Origin: Woeseiaceae bacterium
Lineage (GTDB): Bacteria > Pseudomonadota > Gammaproteobacteria > Steroidobacterales > Woeseiaceae
Assembly: GCA_021773135.1 (NCBI GenBank)
Contig: JAJFKP010000051.1
Location: 62,001-126,000, forward strand
Reading direction: 5' to 3'
DNA length: 64,000 bases
In this document: piece after piece, positions 59,599 to 64,000 of the stretch
Numbering within the stretch: the stretch's first letter is position 1
Layout: each line of letters begins with the position of its first letter
The notes under the pieces: model-generated
Database searches by the model: none
Seen by the model: only the letters and a program-made list of their open reading frames with translations
Told to the model about the DNA's origin: nothing
Position numbers and translations under genes: made by a program

Positions 59599-60426
59599 TT
59601 ACTCGACGCAGTTCCGCGCAGCGCCATTTACCTGCGGAAACTCCGCAAGATTATTTGCATCATAAACCGGCATTATTCCTTCCGACGTGCTCGCGGAGGA
59701 AAGATAGCAGCCATAGTGATCACTGCGACGAAAGAAGAACTCCCAGTTCTGCGGGCGATTCTGCGACAAAGGAATCATGTAAATCATTTGCATGATTTCT
59801 ATATCCCTGGCCATGCGCAATGGCCCGAAATCCACCGGGTCCAATCCCAAGGCCGCGACGATCCGTGCGACTTTTTCCTTCGCGGCCCGATCGTTTGCAG
59901 CAATTGGTACGCTCACCAGGCCACCCTCCACCAGTGGGTCATCGATAACCTGCGAACCAAGGGTCGCGAATGTTTTTACAACTTTGGCGCCCGGATTCCA
60001 GGACTGAATCATTTCGGCACTTGAAGTCTCCAACAGGTGTTCCGGATACCCGTCGTCACCTTGTTTAAAAGGCATGGAAACATCGATCACAATTTTGCCA
60101 TCCAGGTTACCGAGGCTCTGCGCGACAGTTTCCATGGCAGGCCACGGTACCAGTGTCAGGACGATATCGGCCTGCTGTGCCGCCTCAGCCTGGGTGGCCG
60201 CCGAAGCGTCTCCCTTAGTTCGCGCTACAAGTGCCTTTACCCGTTCGCTGCCAGGACTGCGTGACCCGTATACCACCCGATAACCCAACTCGGCGAAACG
60301 TGGCCCGAGTGAGTCACCCATATCGCCGGTGCCGATTACGGCAACGGTGTCAGTTTCTGCCGCAAGGCAGGTCATCGTGAATGAAACGACCACGACGCAG
60401 GAAAGAACAGCAACGACTTTTTTCAT
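59599..60426 (-). CDS. F420/NADP-type oxidoreductase with signal peptide
   Basis: This 275-residue protein is related to the NADPH-dependent F420 reductase family (F420_oxidored; Rossmann motif VAVIGTGDMGDSLG). Unusually, it carries an N-terminal signal peptide (MKKVVAVLSCVVVVSFTMTCLA, cleaved around residue 23). The Rossmann core continues through RVVYGSRSPGS, DIVLTLVPWPAMETVAQSLG, KIVIDVSMPF and NPGAKVVKTFATLGSQV. NADP-dependent enzymes are normally cytoplasmic, so an exported version is odd; the Rossmann domain may bind something else in the periplasm. It is divergent from the TauE-type gene. Confidence 0.75.
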   Translation of the reverse strand: MKKVVAVLSCVVVVSFTMTCLAAETDTVAVIGTGDMGDSLGPRFAELGYRVVYGSRSPGSERVKALVARTKGDASAATQAEAAQQADIVLTLVPWPAMETVAQSLGNLDGKIVIDVSMPFKQGDDGYPEHLLETSSAEMIQSWNPGAKVVKTFATLGSQVIDDPLVEGGLVSVPIAANDRAAKEKVARIVAALGLDPVDFGPLRMARDIEIMQMIYMIPLSQNRPQNWEFFFRRSDHYGCYLSSASTSEGIMPVYDANNLAEFPQVNGAARNCVE

Positions 60427-60732
60427 ATCAATTCAATCCCGGCTAATCAAATGGGCGTGCGGAATCACACGCGGTGGTGCCTCGTAGACATGCGCTGCAG
60501 GGACATGCGCGTCCGTTGCAGACAATCCACTATCGTGCGAAACGGCAACTGAATCAAGTCGAAACCGATGGCCACGGTCGGCGGCTATCCTTCGCACGCT
60601 GCATTTCTCGAATAATTCACAGTCCGGTCAGGCGCCGCTGCGCTCCCCGGCGTCCATGCAACATACCGACGCGGATGTGACGTTCTCGTGCGATACTTCG
60701 GCGCTCGCCCATCGTCACAGCGACACACATAT
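60427..60732. other. Divergent intergenic region
   Basis: This 306-base region lies between the exported oxidoreductase (minus) and the TauE/SafE-type exporter (plus) and should carry divergent promoters. No good -35/-10 pair is visible. A small imperfect inverted repeat (GCGTG with CACGC) lies near 60460. Short ORFs here look spurious. Confidence 0.45.
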
Positions 60733-61476
60733 ATGGACCCGGAGTTTGCCCTGCTGATATTCGCCGTATTTGCCGCTGCCACATTACAGGCTGCAACCGG
60801 CATCGGCTTTGGCATTATTGCAGGTCCGCTTTTGCTGGCAACGCTCAATGATGCCTCCGCCATCCAGATCAGCATCATTCTGAATTTGATGATTGCGACA
60901 CTCCTGGCCCCAACGGTCTGGCAACACTTTGATTCGAGCGTTTTGCCGAAACTGGTTCTGGGTTTGTTAGTCGGATCACCCGTGGGACTTATGATCTTCA
61001 CAACTCTCAACATCCTGTACCTGAAAGCGCTCGCCGGCGTATTCGTTTTACTAGCCCTGTTTTTTTTACTTTTCGGAACTCGCCCGGCAGCCGGCCAACC
61101 GATCAAAAAGCCTGCAACAGCGGAGCAACTTTCGATCGGTGCCATTGCGGGAATCATGGGCAGCAGCCTTGCGATGCCAGGACCTGTCCCTGCCGCCTGG
61201 CTGTCGGCACGCGGATTCGGCAAAGTCGTGACCCGTGCGACGATCATGATAATGTTTATTTTCGCCTACGTTACGGCACTGCTGCTACAACTCTCCATGG
61301 TGGGTATCAGCAGTGACACACTGTGGTTTTGCGCCGAACTGGCAATACCCACTGTTGTCGGCGTTATTGCAGGGAGATGTTTAAGCCACCGAATATCCGA
61401 AGCCGTTTTTCGCAATATTATAATTGCCGTTTTGATAGCGACCTCCACAACGCTCTTCGTGAGCTTAAAAGACTGA
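60733..61476 (+). CDS. TauE/SafE (TSUP) family sulfite-exporter-like protein
   Basis: This 247-residue polytopic protein of the TSUP family has about eight membrane segments in two repeats. Repeat openings are LQAATGIGFGIIAGPLLL and LSIGAIAGIMGSSLAMPGPVPAAWL, typical of TauE/SafE proteins. Family members export sulfite or organosulfonates, or take up small anions. The ATG at 60733 is preferred over the ORF start at 60688 because the first membrane segment follows closely; no Shine-Dalgarno is clear. It is followed 7 bases later by a D-cysteine desulfhydrase/L-cysteate sulfo-lyase-like gene, so sulfite export is a sensible reading of the context. Confidence 0.83.
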   Translation: MDPEFALLIFAVFAAATLQAATGIGFGIIAGPLLLATLNDASAIQISIILNLMIATLLAPTVWQHFDSSVLPKLVLGLLVGSPVGLMIFTTLNILYLKALAGVFVLLALFFLLFGTRPAAGQPIKKPATAEQLSIGAIAGIMGSSLAMPGPVPAAWLSARGFGKVVTRATIMIMFIFAYVTALLLQLSMVGISSDTLWFCAELAIPTVVGVIAGRCLSHRISEAVFRNIIIAVLIATSTTLFVSLKD

Positions 61477-61483
61477 GTCGAGC

Positions 61484-62560
61484 ATGGGTTCAGAAGAAAA
61501 ATTAGCGGCACAGCAGCCGTCGTCTCAGAAGCTTGGCGCGCTCGGAAGTCGACCGCGAAAGATTTTGTTCGATGGGGTCACCCCACTGGAGCTTATGCCG
61601 AACCTGACGAAACACTGCGGTGGCGCCGAACTTTTCGTCAAGCGCGATGATTGCACGGGACTTGCCTTTGGCGGCAACAAGGTCCGGCAGATCGAGTTCT
61701 ACCTGGGCGAAGCACTGGCGCAACGTGCGGACACTATCCTGATCACCGGCGCAGTGCAGTCGAATTTTGTGCGTACGGCCGCTGCCGCGGCACGACAGCT
61801 TGGCATGGAGTGCCATATTCAGCAGGAAGAGCGAGTTGCGAAAACTGACAATGTGTATCGTGAATCAGGCAACGTACTTGTCGTCAAATTGCTGGGCGCG
61901 ACGCTGTCCTCCTATCCATGCGGCGAAGACGAAGCCGGTGCCGATCGACAGGTGCAAAAGCTTGCAGACGAAATGCGAGCGGCGGGTCGGAACCCCTATA
62001 TTATCCCGCTCGGGCCCGGGCATGCGCCTCTGGGAGCGCTTGGTTATGTCGTGGCAGCACAGGAATTGCTGGGTCAGATTAATGCAGCCGGTCTGCAGGT
62101 CGATAATGTTTTTGTCGGTTCGGGATCTGGCGCCACCCATGGTGGACTGCTTTTTGGCCTCAAGGCCTTGGGATCAAAGATTGGCGTTGTCGGCATTTGC
62201 GTTCGTCGAGAGGCTAAACTGCAGCACGAACGCATCGCCAGTACGTGCAGGCAGATTGCGACGCTCCTTGGCAAAGAAAACCTCGTAACAGACGCCGACA
62301 TCAAGCTAGATGACGAGTTCCTCGCCCCGGGCTATGGCATTCCGGGAAAAACAGTCCTGGATGCCATTATGGTTGCAGCGCGAACCGAAGGACTGATTCT
62401 TGATCCGGTCTACACCGGAAAGGTGATGGCCGGTGCGATACAGCATGCGAAACGCGCGACACCTGAGACGACAAATATCTTCCTGCATACCGGCGGAACG
62501 CCTGCCATTTTTGCCTACCAGGACATGCTGGCTACAGCGGCTGTGGAATTTGCCGGTTAG
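61484..62560 (+). CDS. PLP-dependent D-cysteine desulfhydrase/L-cysteate sulfo-lyase-like protein
   Basis: This 358-residue pyridoxal phosphate enzyme is of the ACC deaminase/D-cysteine desulfhydrase group, which includes L-cysteate sulfo-lyase (CuyA). The PLP lysine is K66 in AFGGNKVRQIEF; TGAVQSNFVR and YIIPLGPGHAPLGALGYV match the family, and a Gly-rich phosphate loop GSGSGATHGGLL follows. The Phe after QSN replaces a His common in D-cysteine desulfhydrases. The adjacent TauE-type exporter suggests a sulfonate-degrading role (L-cysteate to pyruvate, ammonia and sulfite), but a D-cysteine or related substrate is equally possible. It starts 7 bases after the exporter. Confidence 0.8.
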   Translation: MGSEEKLAAQQPSSQKLGALGSRPRKILFDGVTPLELMPNLTKHCGGAELFVKRDDCTGLAFGGNKVRQIEFYLGEALAQRADTILITGAVQSNFVRTAAAAARQLGMECHIQQEERVAKTDNVYRESGNVLVVKLLGATLSSYPCGEDEAGADRQVQKLADEMRAAGRNPYIIPLGPGHAPLGALGYVVAAQELLGQINAAGLQVDNVFVGSGSGATHGGLLFGLKALGSKIGVVGICVRREAKLQHERIASTCRQIATLLGKENLVTDADIKLDDEFLAPGYGIPGKTVLDAIMVAARTEGLILDPVYTGKVMAGAIQHAKRATPETTNIFLHTGGTPAIFAYQDMLATAAVEFAG

Positions 62561-62581
62561 CGGCGCGTGGACGAGGCACAA

Positions 62582-63994
62582 ATGAGTCAGCAAGATCCCT
62601 CTGTCGCACAGGCGGCCATAAGTTTCGGCGGCGTGCTCGGAATAATGATTGCCGGAATCGCGCTGAGCGATATCGAGCTTCACATCCTGCTGATCGGGGC
62701 ACTCATCTGGGTCTGCGTCACCAGCTCGCTTAACGGCGTGCGCTTCGAAAAACTTAAAAATTACATGAGTGCCGGCATCGCTAAAGCGCTGAGTGCGCTG
62801 TATATGTTTATCCTGATCGGCATTGTTATTGCGGCATTGATCGAAGGTGGCACGATACCGACGATAATTTACTACTCGGTCGATTACGTCAGTCCGACGT
62901 GGTTTCTTCCCGCAGGGCTCCTGTTCACCAGCTTCATGTCGGCCGCGACCGGAACATCGTGGGGAACGGTGGGCACGATCGGGGTTGTGCTGGTCGGGCT
63001 CGGGTCCGTTATCGGAATTCCGCTCCCCATCGTCGCGGGCATGGTGGTTTCAGGCGCTCTGTTCGGAGACAAGATGTCCCCGGTATCTGATACAACGATT
63101 CTTGCTGCTGCCTGCGCCGAGACCGACATTTACTCACATATTCGTGCCATGTCCTATACGACCGGACCGGCTTACCTCCTGTCACTGCTGCTATTTGCGG
63201 CAATCGGGCTGCAGTATGACGGCATGGTCGTGGGAGGCGGCGATGTCGATGCTATCAGGGATTCGCTCGACTCGATATTTTCGATCGGGCCAGTGGCACT
63301 GCTGCCGATACTCGTCCTCTTGACCCTGAGCATGCGTGGCACCGCAGCCGAACCGACGATGATTACGGCTTCGCTGGTTGCGATAGGCCTGGCAGCAATG
63401 GTGCAGGGTCGCGGCTTCGACGAAATTTTTACCAGCATTCAGTATGGTTATTCGATTGAATCCGGAGTCGGCACCGTCGATACGTTGCTTAATCGCGGCG
63501 GCATTCAAAGCATGATGTGGACGCTGTCACTGGCCCTGATCGCGCTCGCACTCGGCGGCGTTCTCGATGGTGTCGGCATCATGCGCACGCTGACCAATGC
63601 GCTGATCCGAAAAATCAGGACAGTAGTTCAGTTGGTTGCCTCAACCATTGCAACCGGCGTACTGGTCAATATGAGCATGGGTGAAAACTACCTGACAATA
63701 ATATTCTCGAGCCAGATCTTTAAGGAAAGTTTTCGCAAGATGGGCCTGAAGCAACGTATGCTGTCGCGCAGTGTCGAGGAGGGTGCGACGTTGACTGCAG
63801 GACTCATTCCCTGGACGACGACGGGCGCGTTCTTTTCGGCGAGCCTGGGCGTGACCACACTCCAATACGCACCCTGGGCCTTTCTGAGCATCATAAACAT
63901 TGGCGTATCCCTGCTGATGGCCGCTTTGGGCTTTGCCATTTTTCGCAGCGACGACGCTGTGTCAGCGACACAAATCGATACACTGCAAGCATGA
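62582..63994 (+). CDS. NhaC-type Na+/H+ antiporter
   Basis: This 470-residue polytopic membrane protein is of the NhaC family. Characteristic segments include ATGTSWGTVGTIGVVLVG, SGALFGDKMSPVSDTTILA and, near the C-terminus, GENYLTIIFSSQIF and GLIPWTTTGAFFSASLGV, which are typical of NhaC and the related malate/lactate antiporter. The ATG at 62582 has GAGG 5 bases upstream; a GTG at 62567 is an alternative start. It follows the PLP enzyme gene by 21 bases, so it is probably in the same operon. It may exchange sodium for protons, or possibly an organic acid. The stop is 7 bases from the window end. Confidence 0.86.
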   Translation: MSQQDPSVAQAAISFGGVLGIMIAGIALSDIELHILLIGALIWVCVTSSLNGVRFEKLKNYMSAGIAKALSALYMFILIGIVIAALIEGGTIPTIIYYSVDYVSPTWFLPAGLLFTSFMSAATGTSWGTVGTIGVVLVGLGSVIGIPLPIVAGMVVSGALFGDKMSPVSDTTILAAACAETDIYSHIRAMSYTTGPAYLLSLLLFAAIGLQYDGMVVGGGDVDAIRDSLDSIFSIGPVALLPILVLLTLSMRGTAAEPTMITASLVAIGLAAMVQGRGFDEIFTSIQYGYSIESGVGTVDTLLNRGGIQSMMWTLSLALIALALGGVLDGVGIMRTLTNALIRKIRTVVQLVASTIATGVLVNMSMGENYLTIIFSSQIFKESFRKMGLKQRMLSRSVEEGATLTAGLIPWTTTGAFFSASLGVTTLQYAPWAFLSIINIGVSLLMAALGFAIFRSDDAVSATQIDTLQA

Positions 63995-64000
63995 TTACGA

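Noticed and set aside
60585-61247. 220-codon minus-strand ORF over the TauE/SafE gene
   Set aside because: It overlaps a well-supported membrane protein and its translation lacks sensible membrane or domain structure.
1-64000. CRISPR array, tRNA, rRNA, prophage or intact insertion sequence
   Set aside because: None was seen on reading both strands: no regularly spaced repeats, no tRNA-like cloverleaf, no transposase or integrase ORF.

Overview
The window looks like chromosomal DNA of a gammaproteobacterium, probably marine or sediment-living. The main evidence is a near-complete mannose-sensitive haemagglutinin (MSHA) type IV pilus locus in the gene order known from Vibrio and Shewanella. 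Several c-type cytochromes, a gammaproteobacterial-style RND efflux pair and many ATGA-type gene overlaps fit this. The DUF1592/DUF1552 genes also occur in planctomycetes, myxobacteria and some deep-branching gammaproteobacteria, so a Woeseiales-like lineage is possible. No rRNA, tRNA or core housekeeping gene is present to settle this. I see no CRISPR array, prophage or intact insertion sequence.

Layout. Positions 1-4010 hold two secreted M20 metallopeptidases around a CapA-type phosphoesterase. Positions 4063-11104 (minus) form one run: a secreted beta-propeller of the VPS10/sialidase type, a TTC38-like repeat protein, and a three-gene module of MtnA-like isomerase, nucleoside phosphorylase and class II aldolase. 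That module matches the known logic of the DHAP shunt, which recycles 5'-deoxyadenosine or methylthioadenosine. Positions 11351-15711 (plus) hold two tandem phytoene-dehydrogenase-like FAD oxidoreductases and a GcvT-fold, folate-type protein in overlapping or abutting frames. Positions 15719-21769 (minus) form an envelope operon: DUF1592-type lipoprotein, Tat-exported DUF1552 protein, a triple secreted-repeat protein, an unknown periplasmic protein and a MOSC protein. A triheme cytochrome c lies just upstream.

Positions 23279-38394 (minus) are the MSHA locus: mshI, a PilN-like gene, mshJ, K, L, E, G, a GspH/MshF-position prepilin, two tandem MshA-type pilins, mshC, D, O, P and Q. MshE keeps the c-di-GMP-binding MshEN repeat. 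MshQ carries a seven-repeat propeller in front of LamG and DUF6701 regions, suggesting a tip adhesin. Genes for MshM and MshN are not visible.

Positions 38753-49379 hold a host-attachment-family protein, a tandem universal stress protein, a lipoprotein, a decayed zinc-type dehydrogenase, cytochrome c', a diheme cytochrome c, an RND efflux adaptor and pump, an M20 amidohydrolase and an HXXEE membrane protein. Positions 49499-59450 are looser accessory DNA with a short-chain dehydrogenase, a lectin-like secreted protein, a HEAT-repeat gene interrupted by an in-frame TGA, a CPBP protease, small membrane proteins, an SRPBCC protein, a bestrophin-like protein and an ornithine cyclodeaminase homologue. 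Positions 59599-63994 hold an F420/NADP-type oxidoreductase that carries a signal peptide. Divergent from it is a three-gene plus-strand operon: a TauE/SafE-type exporter, a D-cysteine desulfhydrase/L-cysteate sulfo-lyase-like enzyme and an NhaC antiporter.

All functions are inferred by reading translated motifs; no database search was run.
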